64,000 nucleotides of DNA, from positions 224,346 to 288,345 of the forward strand of contig NZ_JAJITC010000009.1 in NCBI RefSeq assembly GCF_020881035.1. Direction: 5' to 3'. Under the pieces are notes generated by a model. It worked only from the letters and a program-made list of their open reading frames with translations. It did not search any database and had not been told where the DNA came from. Origin of the DNA: Paraburkholderia translucens (GTDB lineage: Bacteria; Pseudomonadota; Gammaproteobacteria; Burkholderiales; Burkholderiaceae). Position numbers and translations under genes: made by a program. This document shows, in pieces, positions 16,867 to 26,050 of the stretch; the stretch's first letter is position 1; the number at the start of each line of letters is the position of its first letter.

Positions 16867-17211
16867 CCGTGCGCGTCGATAGAGGGCCGTGGATCACGCG
16901 GCGAATGCCATGCTCTTTGCTTTTTCGACGGTTGCGCAAATGCGGATTTTGGTCTTTTCGAGGATGCGTTCGCGGACGCTGCGCGCGCAGCCAGAACTGC
17001 CAATCGCGGCGCCGCAACGCTGCTCGGCGACGCGCAGCCGTTTGAGTATGTGCCTGATCCGCCGAGCGGCGATGTCGTTGAACTCGCCCCGCGCACGAAC
17101 GATCCAAACTACGCGGCGAAAATGCTGGGGTATGACCGCGACACTTTTGGCGACATGGTTCATGCGATGAAATACGATCTCAAGCTGCGAGGGGATGACA
17201 ATGTCATTTGG
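16867..17211 (+). pseudogene. polymorphic-toxin C-terminal fragment
   Basis: An open frame without start, preceded by TGA at 16864. It reads ADFGLFEDAFADAARAA, then GDAQPFEYVPDPPSGDVVEL and NDPNYAAKMLGYDRDTFGDM, then VHAMKYDLKLRGDDNVIW. The second half matches, from memory, the C-terminal toxin modules of secreted polymorphic toxins, where a His-Asp-Asn-Gly segment normally follows NVIW. Here the similarity stops at NVIW, so the end is lost. Both ends missing: a decayed module. Toxin chemistry unknown. Confidence 0.5.
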
Positions 17212-17339
17212 CCAACAGCGCACTGGCCCATTTCGATAGTGGCACGCGGTGTAGTTCTTTCGCCTTCGACCGCTCGCCAGAAACGAACCAGACGCGGGCT
17301 TTGTTTTGTGCGGCCTAACAAACGAAAAAGCGCGCGGAG

Positions 17340-17772
17340 CCTCATGTACTCGCTTGCACCACCCGAGCTCCACCACCGCCACCGCCTCAACCTCGATTTT
17401 GAAGCCATCGTGCAACTGCGGCACCGGCACGACCGCGCGCGCCGGTCTTGCGTCACCAGCCCAGCGCGCATGCATCTGATTGAAGCTCGCCCAATGTTCG
17501 ACATCGACGACATACACGCGCACCTGCACCAGTTGCCCGACGCTGCTGCCGACGCTTTCGAGCACCGCCTTCACATCGGCCAGCACCCGTTCCGCTTGCG
17601 CGTCGAATGACGCATCGGCGAGCTTCTCGCCTTGCGCATTGATCGGCAATTATCCGGACACGAACACGAAGCCATTCGCAACCGCGACATGACTGTAGTG
17701 ACCGCCGGGTTTCCCGAGCGCGGCGGGCTTATCGGTGTGTGGCAATCGTCGGACGCGCGTGCTGTCGGTCAT
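17340..17772 (-). pseudogene. RidA-like (YjgF/Rid) gene broken by an in-frame stop
   Basis: From the ATG at 17772 the frame reads MTDSTRVRRLPHTDKPAALG, then KPGGHYSHVAVANGFVFVSG, then TAA (17650-17652), then LPINAQGEKLADASF, ADVKAVLESVGSSVGQLVQ, VRVYVVDVEHWASFNQMH and HDGFKIEVEAVAVVEL. This is the Rid fold in full (enamine/imine deaminase family). Family members have Gln at the stop position (SGQLP), so one CAA-to-TAA change explains it. The expected end is also blurred after VVEL. Treated as a recent pseudogene; a sequencing error is possible but would need a single-base change. Confidence 0.8.
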
Positions 17773-17837
17773 CAATCATTCCGGAAGTGAAATTCCCGCA
17801 GCGGTTCAACGCCGCGATGCGCACGGTGCGGCAGGCA

Positions 17838-18068
17838 TCACACGTCCGCCATCTCGAGCTTCTCGCGCGCGTCCGCACAACGACGGTTCAGGTCGCGATG
17901 CATCAGCTGGCTATCGAGCAAAGCCGATACATCCGTCAGACCATGATCAAAGCGCAAGACATATTCGATGTCGGTGTAATCGTAATAAGCGCCGCTGTCG
18001 GCCAGCCGTTGCGCTTCCGCGAATGCGGCCTGTTGCCGTTCGCCGTTCATCAGGTCTTTGATCGCCAT
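17838..18068 (-). CDS. small hypothetical protein (76 aa)
   Basis: Starts MAIKDLMNGERQQAAFAEAQ with GGAG 8 bases upstream of the ATG. It continues as a soluble, helical, acidic protein (DSGAYYDYTDIEYVLRFDHG and a C-terminal REKLEMADV). No domain recognised. It lies between the ridA-like pseudogene and the Bcr/CflA pump and marks the return to core-like composition. Confidence 0.5.
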   Translation of the reverse strand: MAIKDLMNGERQQAAFAEAQRLADSGAYYDYTDIEYVLRFDHGLTDVSALLDSQLMHRDLNRRCADAREKLEMADV

Positions 18069-18245
18069 GATTGCCGCTCCGAGGAACAGTGGCTTCATCA
18101 TAGCAATGCAAACCGCGAAGCACGGTGGCACGCGCGCAACACCAGGTGTTTTCCGCATAGGCGACCGGTGAATTCACGCGTTGGCCGATGCGCACCGCCT
18201 GAGTAGCACGAGCGTCATACGGTTTTCACGTCGTATTCACACCGC

Positions 18246-19466
18246 TCACACAGCCGCAACCGGCGACTTCGTCGCGTGCCAGCGCATCACGAGCCTGCGT
18301 CCGACAAGGCACAAGCATCCCGCGGCACCGACTACGATACCCATGCCCTTCGGCGTGCCGTCATGCAACAGTCCGACCGCAAGGCTCGACAACGCCCCAA
18401 GCGCGAGCTGCACGGCGCCGAATACGGCCGCCGCGGCGCCCGCGTTGAGCGGGTAACGATGCATCAGGTCGGTCGTGCAGTTAGCCGACAACACGCCCAC
18501 CACGCTGACGACGAAGAAAAGGCCAAACACGATCGACCACAAGCCGCCCCATCCGGTCAGCGACACGATGCACACGAACAGTGAGGCGACGAAGCTCACG
18601 GTCGCCGCGTACGAGATGATCGGCACCGGTCCGAGCCGTCCGACGAGCCGTGTATTCAGGTAATTACCGAGCATGATGCCGACGATGTTCAGCGCGAACA
18701 GAAAGCCATAGTGCTGCGCGGACACATGGAAATATTCGATGTACACGAAGGGCGTCGCCGTGATGTACGCGAACATCGACGCGAACGCCATGCCGCCGCA
18801 CAGCATGTGCCCCCACGCGACCGGATCGCGCAACAGCGCGACATACGCGCCGAACGACTTCAGCAGCGCCGACTGCGCGCGCTTCTCGCGCGGCCACGTC
18901 TCCGGCACTTTCAGGAAGGCGGTCACCGCGCACACGGAACCGAACAGCGTCAGCGCGACGAACACGGCGCGCCAGCCCCCCAGCAGCAGCAACTGCCCGC
19001 CGATCAGCGGCGCAAGCAGCGGGCCTATCGACGTGACGATCGCGATCATCGACAGCACGCGCGCCGCGTCGCCCGGTTCGTGCGCGTCGCGAGCAATCGC
19101 ACGGGCGAGCACCGATGCCGCGCCCGCCCCCAACGCCTGCAGGAAGCGGAAGCCCACCAGCGAGCCGATCGAGAACGACAGCACGCACGCGATGCTCGCG
19201 AGCACATACATGACGACGCCGCCAAGCAGGATCGGCCGACGGCCATACGTATCGGACAGCGGACCATACAGCAGCATGCCGATCGAGAAGCCGAACATGA
19301 AGCTCGTCAACGTCGATTGCGCTGCGCCCGTGCTGACCGCGAAGGCCTGCGCGATGGTCGGCAGGCTCGGCAGATACATGTCGATGGATATCGGCCCGCA
19401 CGCGGCCAGCGCGCCGAGCAACAGGATCAACCGGCCATCGGGCCGGCGTTTGACGACGTGAGACAT
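18246..19466 (-). CDS. Bcr/CflA family multidrug efflux MFS transporter
   Basis: 406 aa inner-membrane proton antiporter with about 12 transmembrane helices. The N-terminal signature LLGALAACGPISIDMYLPSLP is diagnostic of the Bcr/CflA (DHA1) drug exporters. Loop 2-3 carries motif A as GPLSDTYGRRP, and helix 5 has the antiporter-type pattern SIGPLLAPLIGGQLLL. Substrates in the family include bicyclomycin, chloramphenicol and sulfonamides; none can be assigned here. It is divergent from the EVE-like gene across a 216-base spacer. Confidence 0.92.
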   Translation of the reverse strand: MSHVVKRRPDGRLILLLGALAACGPISIDMYLPSLPTIAQAFAVSTGAAQSTLTSFMFGFSIGMLLYGPLSDTYGRRPILLGGVVMYVLASIACVLSFSIGSLVGFRFLQALGAGAASVLARAIARDAHEPGDAARVLSMIAIVTSIGPLLAPLIGGQLLLLGGWRAVFVALTLFGSVCAVTAFLKVPETWPREKRAQSALLKSFGAYVALLRDPVAWGHMLCGGMAFASMFAYITATPFVYIEYFHVSAQHYGFLFALNIVGIMLGNYLNTRLVGRLGPVPIISYAATVSFVASLFVCIVSLTGWGGLWSIVFGLFFVVSVVGVLSANCTTDLMHRYPLNAGAAAAVFGAVQLALGALSSLAVGLLHDGTPKGMGIVVGAAGCLCLVGRRLVMRWHATKSPVAAV

Positions 19467-19682
19467 GGGAAATCCGAATGGAACGCCGCGCCGGCAACGG
19501 CTGCGGAACAGGTGAAGCGGAAACGGCCGGCAGCTGACGGGCTCGATTGTACGCGACGGTTAACCGGCTGGTTACGCCTTGAATGCGTTGCGTGGACGTT
19601 GCGCGACAGCGCCGCGCGACGCATTCGCCACCGATCGGTTAAGCTGCCGCCTGCCCGTCCCCTGATCCCGTTCGAACCCGCG

Positions 19683-20141
19683 ATGACCGCCTTCCTGCTG
19701 ATCTGGAGCCCCAAGAAATGGCCGTGGCCCGAGTTGCCCGACATTGCGAAACGCGTGGCCGCCGGCGAGGCGGTTGCCGACGCCTGGGGCTGCGGCTTCG
19801 CACGCGGCATCCTGCCCGGCGATCGCGTATTCCTGCATCGCGTCGCGCAGGAACCGAAGGGTATCTTCGGCTCGGGCTACGTGACGCGCGCCCCCTACGA
19901 AGTCCCCGACGCGTCGACCAAACGCGGCTACCGGCTGTGCATCGACTTCGTCTACGACTGGCTCGTCGATGCGCATCACGCACCGGTGATCACGCGCGAT
20001 CAACTGCGTGCGCATCCGTTCTCGGTACAGACGTGGGATGCGCAAAGTTCCGGCACGAGCATCAAGCCGATCGCCGAGGGCGCGCTGGAGAAGCGCTGGG
20101 CCGAATTGACCGGCAAGCGCAAGCCGCCGGCGATGACCTGA
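19683..20141 (+). CDS. EVE/PUA-like domain protein
   Basis: 152 aa, soluble. The opening TAFLLIWSPKKWPWPELPDI, followed by WGCGFARGILPGDRVFLHRV and PKGIFGSGYVT, matches the EVE-like (PUA-superfamily) modules often found fused to HNH or McrBC-type nucleases, where they bind modified bases in DNA or RNA. Here the domain stands alone, with only a C-terminal extension rich in basic residues. No nuclease motif is present. Its ligand is unknown; the fold assignment is from motif memory. Confidence 0.6.
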   Translation: MTAFLLIWSPKKWPWPELPDIAKRVAAGEAVADAWGCGFARGILPGDRVFLHRVAQEPKGIFGSGYVTRAPYEVPDASTKRGYRLCIDFVYDWLVDAHHAPVITRDQLRAHPFSVQTWDAQSSGTSIKPIAEGALEKRWAELTGKRKPPAMT

Positions 20142-20316
20142 CCGAACAGGCAGGCACAACACGCGCCGCCGCAACCGTCCGCCCGAGGAGCCCGCCACCG
20201 CCGACTCCGGTACAATTTCTCGATCCATCCCAGCATCGCGCGAAGGGTCCGCGGGAATCGTCCAAGGCCCTTTGCGCCGCTGCGCAACCCCTATTCGAGC
20301 TATCCCAGCCATCGCC

Positions 20317-21600
20317 ATGTCCAGAAACGAAATCCTCTTCGAACGCGCGCAACGCACCATCCCCGGCGGCGTGAATTCGCCGGTGCGCGCCTTCCGTTCC
20401 GTCGGCGGCACGCCGCGCTTCATCGAGCGCGCGCAAGGTCCGTACTTCTGGGACGCGGATGGCCAGCGCTATACCGATTACATCGGCTCGTGGGGGCCGA
20501 TGATCCTCGGCCACGTTCATCCCGAAGTGCTCGACGCCGTACAGCGCGTGCTCGCCAATGGTTTTTCGTTCGGCGCGCCGACCGAGGCGGAAGTCGAGAT
20601 CGCGGAGGAAATCTGCAAGCTGGTGCCGTCGATCGAACAGGTGCGCATGGTGTCGAGCGGCACCGAGGCGACGATGAGCGCGCTGCGTCTCGCGCGCGGC
20701 TTCACGAACCGCAGCCGCATCGTCAAGTTCGAGGGCTGCTATCACGGCCATGCGGACAGCCTGCTCGTGAAGGCTGGCTCGGGTCTGCTGACCTTCGGCA
20801 ATCCGACTTCGGCGGGCGTGCCGGTCGATATCGCCAGGCACACCACCGTACTCGAATACAACAACGTCGCCGCACTCGAAGAAGCGTTCAAGGCATTCGG
20901 CAACGAGATCGCATCGGTGATCGTCGAGCCAGTCGCGGGCAACATGAACCTCGTGCGCGCGACACCCGAATTCTTGCAGGCGTTGCGCCGCCTGTGCACC
21001 GAGTACGGCTCGGTGCTGATTTTCGACGAAGTCATGTGCGGCTTCCGCGTTGCGCTCGGCGGAGCACAGCAGCTCTACGGCATCACGCCGGACCTCACGT
21101 GTCTTGGCAAGGTGATCGGCGGCGGCATGCCGGCGGCGGCCTTCGGCGGCCGGCGCGACATCATGGCTCATCTCGCGCCGCTCGGCGGCGTCTATCAGGC
21201 GGGCACCCTGTCCGGCAATCCGATCGCGGTCGCGGCCGGCCTGAAGACGTTGCAGCTGATCCAGGCGCCCGGCTTCTACGACACGCTCGCCGCGCGCACC
21301 ACGCGTCTCGCGCAAGGCCTCGCGCAGGCGGCCCGCGAAGCGGGCGTGCCGTTCGCGGCCGATGCGCTCGGCGGCATGTTCGGCCTCTACTTCCGCGAAT
21401 CGATCCCGACCAGCTTCGCCGACGTCACGCACAGCGACGTGCCGCGCTTCAACGCGTTCTTCCATAAGATGCTCGACGCGGGCGTGTACTTCGCGCCGTC
21501 CGCCTATGAGGCGGGCTTCGTGTCGAGCGCGCACGACGACGCGGTGATCGACGCGACGATCGACGCCGCGCGCGGCGCGTTCGCAGCGTTGCAGGGCTGA
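20317..21600 (+). CDS. hemL: glutamate-1-semialdehyde 2,1-aminomutase
   Basis: PLP enzyme that converts glutamate-1-semialdehyde to 5-aminolevulinate, the first committed haem precursor in the C5 pathway. 427 aa from MSRNEILFERAQRTIPGGVN, the usual length. Signatures: GVNSPVRAF, FSFGAPTEAEVEIAEEI, MVSSGTEATMSALRLAR, FEGCYHGHADSLLVKAG, and the PLP lysine in LGKVIGGGMPAAAFGG. It is followed 51 bases later by ribD. Confidence 0.97.
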   Translation: MSRNEILFERAQRTIPGGVNSPVRAFRSVGGTPRFIERAQGPYFWDADGQRYTDYIGSWGPMILGHVHPEVLDAVQRVLANGFSFGAPTEAEVEIAEEICKLVPSIEQVRMVSSGTEATMSALRLARGFTNRSRIVKFEGCYHGHADSLLVKAGSGLLTFGNPTSAGVPVDIARHTTVLEYNNVAALEEAFKAFGNEIASVIVEPVAGNMNLVRATPEFLQALRRLCTEYGSVLIFDEVMCGFRVALGGAQQLYGITPDLTCLGKVIGGGMPAAAFGGRRDIMAHLAPLGGVYQAGTLSGNPIAVAAGLKTLQLIQAPGFYDTLAARTTRLAQGLAQAAREAGVPFAADALGGMFGLYFRESIPTSFADVTHSDVPRFNAFFHKMLDAGVYFAPSAYEAGFVSSAHDDAVIDATIDAARGAFAALQG

Positions 21601-21651
21601 AGCAAAGGCCGCGACCCGCACGACCCAGACACCGCACTACAACGGACACCG

Positions 21652-22803
21652 ATGTTCTCGCAAACCGATTTCGTCCACATGGAACGCGCGCTCGCGCTTG
21701 CGAAGCGCGGCATGTACACGACCGATCCGAACCCGCGCGTCGGTTGCGTACTCGTCAGAAACGGCGAGGTGATCGGCGAAGGCTACACGCAGCCGGCCGG
21801 CCAGGATCACGCCGAGATTCGCGCGCTGAAGGATGCACGCTCGCGCGGCCACGATCTGCGCGGCGCGACGGCCTACGTGACGCTCGAACCGTGCAGCCAT
21901 TTCGGCCGCACGCCGCCGTGTGCGAACGCGCTGATCGAAGCGCAGATCGGCCGCGTGATCGCGGCGATGGAAGATCCCAATCCGCAAGTCTCAGGCCGCG
22001 GTCTCGCGATGCTGCGCGAGGCCGGTATCGAAGTTCGCTGCGGGCTGCTCGCAAACGAAGCGCGGGAGCTGAACATCGGCTTCGTGTCGCGCATGACGCG
22101 CGGCCGTCCGTGGGTGCGCATGAAAGTGGCGGCATCGCTCGATGGCCGCACCGGCTTGCCGTCGGGCGAAAGCCAGTGGATCACGAGCGCGGCCGCGCGC
22201 GCCGACGGCCACGCGTGGCGCGCGCGCGCATCGGCGATCCTGACCGGCATCGGCACCGTGCGTGAGGACGATCCGCGCATGACCGTGCGCGCCGTGGATA
22301 CGCCGCGCCAGCCGCACCGCGTATTGATCGACAGTCAGCTCGACGTGCCGCTCGACGCGCAGATCCTCGCCGGCGCGCCGACGCTGATCTTCTGCGGTCA
22401 TCTCGATGCGCGTCTCGAAGACCGCGCGGGCGCGCTGCGCGAGCGCGGCGCCGAGATCGTGCCGCTGCCGAACGCCGCCGGCAAGGTCGATCTGCCGCGC
22501 ATGCTGAGCGTGCTTGGCGAGCGCAATGTGAACGAATTGCACGTCGAGGCCGGCTACAAGCTGAACGGCTCGTTGCTGCGCGAAGGCTGCGTCGACGAAC
22601 TGCTCGTTTATCTCGCACCGAGCCTGCTCGGCACGGACTCGATGAGCATGTTCAATCTGGCCGCGCCCGACCTGCTCGAAGACCGCGTGAGGCTGACGTT
22701 CCATACGGTCGAGCGGATCGGCGAGGATCTGCGGATCCTCGCGCGCTTCGCGCCGACAGCCGCGCCCGGGACCGACGCCGTGTCCCCCACCGTTTCGAAA
22801 TAA
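21652..22803 (+). CDS. ribD: bifunctional diaminohydroxyphosphoribosylaminopyrimidine deaminase / reductase
   Basis: Second and third steps of riboflavin synthesis. 383 aa. The N-terminal zinc deaminase (~1-145) has DHAEIRAL and TLEPCSHFGRTPPC, the complete His-Glu and two-Cys zinc site, plus DPNPRVGCVLV. The C-terminal NADPH-dependent reductase (~150-375) has WVRMKVAASLDGRT, GESQWITS and ELHVEAGYKLNGSLL. It ends 15 bases before ribE, so ribD-ribE form an operon. Confidence 0.96.
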   Translation: MFSQTDFVHMERALALAKRGMYTTDPNPRVGCVLVRNGEVIGEGYTQPAGQDHAEIRALKDARSRGHDLRGATAYVTLEPCSHFGRTPPCANALIEAQIGRVIAAMEDPNPQVSGRGLAMLREAGIEVRCGLLANEARELNIGFVSRMTRGRPWVRMKVAASLDGRTGLPSGESQWITSAAARADGHAWRARASAILTGIGTVREDDPRMTVRAVDTPRQPHRVLIDSQLDVPLDAQILAGAPTLIFCGHLDARLEDRAGALRERGAEIVPLPNAAGKVDLPRMLSVLGERNVNELHVEAGYKLNGSLLREGCVDELLVYLAPSLLGTDSMSMFNLAAPDLLEDRVRLTFHTVERIGEDLRILARFAPTAAPGTDAVSPTVSK

Positions 22804-22818
22804 TCAAGGACTAGCACG

Positions 22819-23454
22819 ATGTTTACGGGAATCGTCGCGGCAGTGGGCCGCATCGAATCAGTCAAGCCGCTTGGCACAGGCGGCGACGCGGGCGTACGCC
22901 TGAACGTCGAGGCCGGCGGCCTCGACCTCGCCGATGTACAGCTCGGCGACAGCATCACGATCCAGGGCGCCTGCATGACGGTGGTCGCGAAGACCGCTCA
23001 TTCGTTCGAGGTCGACGTGTCGCGCGAAAGCCTGAACCGTACGGCCGGTCTCGGCGAAACCGGCGAGGTCAATCTCGAGAAAGCGCTGCGCGCGCATGAC
23101 CGGCTCGGCGGCCATATCGTGTCCGGACACGTCGACGGACTCGGCACCGTCACGCGTTTTGCGCCGGTTGGTGAATCGCACGAGCTGCGTATTCTGGCGC
23201 CGCGCGAGATTGGCCGTTATCTCGCCTACAAGGGGTCGATTGCGGTCAATGGCGTGAGCCTGACCGTGAATTCCGTCGACGATCGCGACGATGGCTGCGA
23301 GTTTTCGATCAATCTGATTCCGCATACCGTGCAAGTGACGGCGCTCAAGCATCTGCGCGACGGGGTGCGGGTGAACCTGGAGATCGATCTGATCGCGCGG
23401 TATGTAGAGCGGATGCTCAATGCGCCGCGCGATGGCGATCAATCGCCCAAATAA
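22819..23454 (+). CDS. ribE: riboflavin synthase, alpha chain
   Basis: Converts two molecules of 6,7-dimethyl-8-ribityllumazine into riboflavin and the pyrimidine recycled by RibH. 211 aa. It has two tandem lumazine-binding barrels: MFTGIVAAVGRI with DSITIQGACMTVV and DVSRESLNRT in the first; GGHIVSGHVDGLGTV with GSIAVNGVSLTVNSV and INLIPHTVQVTAL in the second. It directly follows ribD. The same gene is called ribC in E. coli. Confidence 0.96.
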   Translation: MFTGIVAAVGRIESVKPLGTGGDAGVRLNVEAGGLDLADVQLGDSITIQGACMTVVAKTAHSFEVDVSRESLNRTAGLGETGEVNLEKALRAHDRLGGHIVSGHVDGLGTVTRFAPVGESHELRILAPREIGRYLAYKGSIAVNGVSLTVNSVDDRDDGCEFSINLIPHTVQVTALKHLRDGVRVNLEIDLIARYVERMLNAPRDGDQSPK

Positions 23455-23549
23455 CTCCGTTCCGGGCGAGCCGCCCGTCCCGCGATATCTCACCACTTTC
23501 CGCGGCCGCGTTTTCTGCGGCCGCGTCGGAAAGGCGCCGCCTCGTGCGA

Positions 23550-24485
23550 TTACGCCTCGGCCGAAGCGCGCAGACGATGGACGAGCTGATTGTCCTTACC
23601 CTGGACCAGCGGCGTGATCGTGAAGTCGAACTCGATCTCCTTGTACGCATCGGCCTTCAGGCCCAGCGCCGCGCCACCGGCTTTCTCGACGACCGGCGGA
23701 ATCAGCTCTTCGCGCGTTGCATACGCGAAGTCGTCCCAGATCAGCGGATCGCCGTCGATGTTGAACTGCGTGGTCAGCTTGCGATGGTTGTCGCTCGTGA
23801 CGAAGAAGTGCACGTGCGCCGGACGGTTGCCATGACGGCCCAACGCGTCCAGCAGTTGTTGCGTCGCGCCTTGCGGCGGGCAGCCGTAGCCCACCGGCAT
23901 CAACGTGCGGAATTCGTACTTGCCGTCGGCGCCAGTCTTCACCGCGCCGCGCAGGTTGAATTCGCTCTGCGCGCCGGTCGGATCGAAGTGCGAGTAAAAG
24001 CCCTTCGAGTTCGCGTGCCAGCATTCGACGACCGCGCCTGCGACCGGCTTGCCGTCCATATCCTTGACCGTGCCGTGGATGACGAGCGGGCCCGCGTCTT
24101 CGTCCGCGTTGATGTCGATCTTCGAGACGCCTTCGCGCACCTTCGCCCCGGCGACGTACAGCGGGCCTTCGATCGTGCGCGGCGTGCCGCCTTCGAGACC
24201 GATCTGCTTGTCCGCGGCATCCATGCGGACGTCGAGGTACTTCTCGAGGCCGAGGCCAGCCGCGAGCAGCGCCGCTTCGCCGTCCTTGCCTAGCTTGTTC
24301 AGATAGTTGATACCGGCCCAGACTTCGTCCGGCGTGATATCGAGGTCATCGATCGCCTTGAACAGGTCGCTCAGCAGACGGAAAACGATCTGCCGGAAAC
24401 GTGCGTTGCCGTTGCCGGCATCGACGTTGGAAGCGGCTTTCAGCAGATCCTGCACTTCTTTGGTTTCAAAAACTTTGACGCTCAC
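23550..24485 (-). CDS. catA: catechol 1,2-dioxygenase
   Basis: Non-haem Fe(III) intradiol dioxygenase that opens catechol to cis,cis-muconate. 311 aa, normal. The N-terminal helical dimer domain (~1-100) precedes the catalytic domain: TIEGPLYVAGA with an iron-ligand Tyr, VECWHANSKGFYSHFDP, then TLMPVGYGCPPQG with the second Tyr and RPAHVHFFV with the two His ligands. It is last in the leftward catB-catC-catA operon and convergent with ribE. Confidence 0.96.
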   Translation of the reverse strand: MSVKVFETKEVQDLLKAASNVDAGNGNARFRQIVFRLLSDLFKAIDDLDITPDEVWAGINYLNKLGKDGEAALLAAGLGLEKYLDVRMDAADKQIGLEGGTPRTIEGPLYVAGAKVREGVSKIDINADEDAGPLVIHGTVKDMDGKPVAGAVVECWHANSKGFYSHFDPTGAQSEFNLRGAVKTGADGKYEFRTLMPVGYGCPPQGATQQLLDALGRHGNRPAHVHFFVTSDNHRKLTTQFNIDGDPLIWDDFAYATREELIPPVVEKAGGAALGLKADAYKEIEFDFTITPLVQGKDNQLVHRLRASAEA

Positions 24486-24560
24486 GATGACTGTCTCCAG
24501 TTTGTATTGGGGAAAAATGGCGTTGGATGCGCTCGCCTTGATTGCGCCTGGCCGCTGGGC

Positions 24561-24851
24561 TCAGATGTCGTCGTCCCGAATCGACGACGGGTGACGACAC
24601 AGAGGCGTCACCGAAATCTTCATGTACGGGAACAGAGGCAAGCCGGAAAGAATGTCATGCAGTTCGGCGTTGCTCTCTACATCGAAGATGCTGTAATTCG
24701 CGTACTCGCCAACGAGACGCCAGATATGGCGCCACTTGCCGCTACGCTGGAGATCCTGCGAGTAAGCCTTCTCGCGCGTTTTGATTTCGTTCGCCACCTC
24801 GGCCGGCATGTCAACCGGCAGGTGCACGTCCATTCGTACATGGAAAAGCAT
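24561..24851 (-). CDS. catC: muconolactone delta-isomerase
   Basis: Third step of the catechol branch of the beta-ketoadipate pathway: muconolactone to beta-ketoadipate enol-lactone. 96 aa, the family length. It starts MLFHVRMDVHLPVDMP and contains SGKWRHIWRLVGEYANYSIFDVES and the C-terminal LPLFPYMKISVTPLCRHPSS, the conserved family ending. It lies between catB (27 bases) and catA (75 bases). Confidence 0.96.
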   Translation of the reverse strand: MLFHVRMDVHLPVDMPAEVANEIKTREKAYSQDLQRSGKWRHIWRLVGEYANYSIFDVESNAELHDILSGLPLFPYMKISVTPLCRHPSSIRDDDI

Positions 24852-24878
24852 CGTTGAGTCCTACTGATCAGAATCCGT

Positions 24879-26012
24879 TTAGCGGGTGACCTTCATCAGC
24901 CCGTCCCGGGTGAATCGCTTGACCTTAGCCTCGTCGAGTTCGATGCCCAGACCCGGGCCGTTCGGCACGGTCAGCTCGAAGTCGCTGTAATCGAGCGGCG
25001 TGGTCAAAATCTCTTCAGTGATGAGCAATGGCCCGAACAGCTCGGTGCCCCATTGCAGATTCGCGAAGCTCGCGAACAGATGCGCGGACGCCACCGTGCT
25101 GAACGCGCCTTCGAGCATCGTGCCGCCGTACAGTTCGATGCCGGCGGCATCGGCGATCGCGGCCACGCGCTGGGCGGCGAACAGGCCACCGTTCTGTTCG
25201 ATCTTGATCGCGAACACGTCGGCGCCGCCATTCTTCGCGATCTCGAACGCGCTTTCCGGGCCTTGCAAAATCTCGTCGGCCATCAGCGCAACCGGGAAGC
25301 GGCGCATCAGCCGGGCTAGCGCCGCGGCGGACGCGACCGGCTGCTCGACCAGATCGCAACCTGCGTCGGCCAGCGCCGGAATGGCCCACGCGGCCTGTGT
25401 TTCGCTCCACGCCATGTTGACGTCGACGCGCACCGCGGCGCGCTCGCCGACCGCCTTCTTGATCTCGGCGACGTGCTTGATGTCGGTCTTCAGTTCCTTC
25501 GCCCCGATCTTCAGCTTGAAGACCTTGTGGCGACGCACGTCCAGCATATGCTCGGCTTCGGCGATGTCCTTCGCGGTATCACCCGACGCGAGCGTCCACG
25601 CGACCGGCAGGCGCTCGCGACGACGGCCGCCGAGCAGCTCGCTCACCGGCACGCCGAGGCGCTTGCCCTGCGCGTCGAGCAGTGCGGTTTCGAGCGCGCT
25701 CTTCGAGAAATGATTGACCTTGACCAGCTTGCCGAGGTGCGCCATCAGCGCCTGGATTTGAGTCGCGTCCTTGCCGATCATCGCCGGTGCGAAGTAGGCG
25801 TCGATCGCGAGCTTCATCGCCTCCGGGCTTTCCGGGCCGTAGGCCATGCCGGCGATCGTGGTGCCTTCGCCGATGCCGACGATGCCGTCGCTGCAGTACA
25901 CCTTGACCAGCATCAGCGTTTGCCCGTACATCGTGGCGACCGACAGCTTGTGAGGGCGGATCGTCGGCAGATCGACGAGGCGGGTTTCGATGCGTTCGAT
26001 GGTCGCGAGTGT
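24879..26012 (-). CDS. catB: muconate cycloisomerase
   Basis: Enolase-superfamily enzyme that lactonises cis,cis-muconate. The ATG at 26012 (MTLATIERIETRLVDLPTIR) gives 377 aa and matches the family's N-terminal length; an ATG at 26042 adds ten residues but would sit at the predicted transcription start. Key features: VDLPTIRPHKLSVATM, the KLKIGAK motif with the catalytic Lys, DVNMAWSE and LMADEIL with metal ligands, and the second Lys in VFAIKIEQNGG. It is first in the catBCA operon. An upstream LysR-type operator (26101-26117) points to CatR control. Confidence 0.95.
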   Translation of the reverse strand, partial: TLATIERIETRLVDLPTIRPHKLSVATMYGQTLMLVKVYCSDGIVGIGEGTTIAGMAYGPESPEAMKLAIDAYFAPAMIGKDATQIQALMAHLGKLVKVNHFSKSALETALLDAQGKRLGVPVSELLGGRRRERLPVAWTLASGDTAKDIAEAEHMLDVRRHKVFKLKIGAKELKTDIKHVAEIKKAVGERAAVRVDVNMAWSETQAAWAIPALADAGCDLVEQPVASAAALARLMRRFPVALMADEILQGPESAFEIAKNGGADVFAIKIEQNGGLFAAQRVAAIADAAGIELYGGTMLEGAFSTVASAHLFASFANLQWGTELFGPLLITEEILTTPLDYSDFELTVPNGPGLGIELDEAKVKRFTRDGLMKVTR

Positions 26013-26050
26013 CATGGCGGGTACGGCGAAAGGTGAGTTCATTGCACGTT

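Noticed and set aside
16767..16914. Minus-strand tail reading KKFMNGSARLADFDLIQARP before a stop
   Set aside because: It looks codon-like and may be the end of a lost gene, but there is no start, no recognisable family and it overlaps the toxin fragment edge, so it is not called.
11275..18245. Classical att repeat of the tRNA-Ser 3' end bounding the 11.3-17.8 kb block
   Set aside because: No second copy of the tRNA-Ser T-arm/acceptor end was found in the window, so the block cannot be called an integrated element on this evidence.
18711..19682. Extended N-terminus for the EVE-like gene reaching back over the Bcr/CflA gene
   Set aside because: The extra part is the antisense of the transporter and is Arg/Gln-rich; the ATG at 19683 gives a clean domain start.
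20062..21621. Minus-strand frame opposite hemL
   Set aside because: No family features; hemL is unambiguous.
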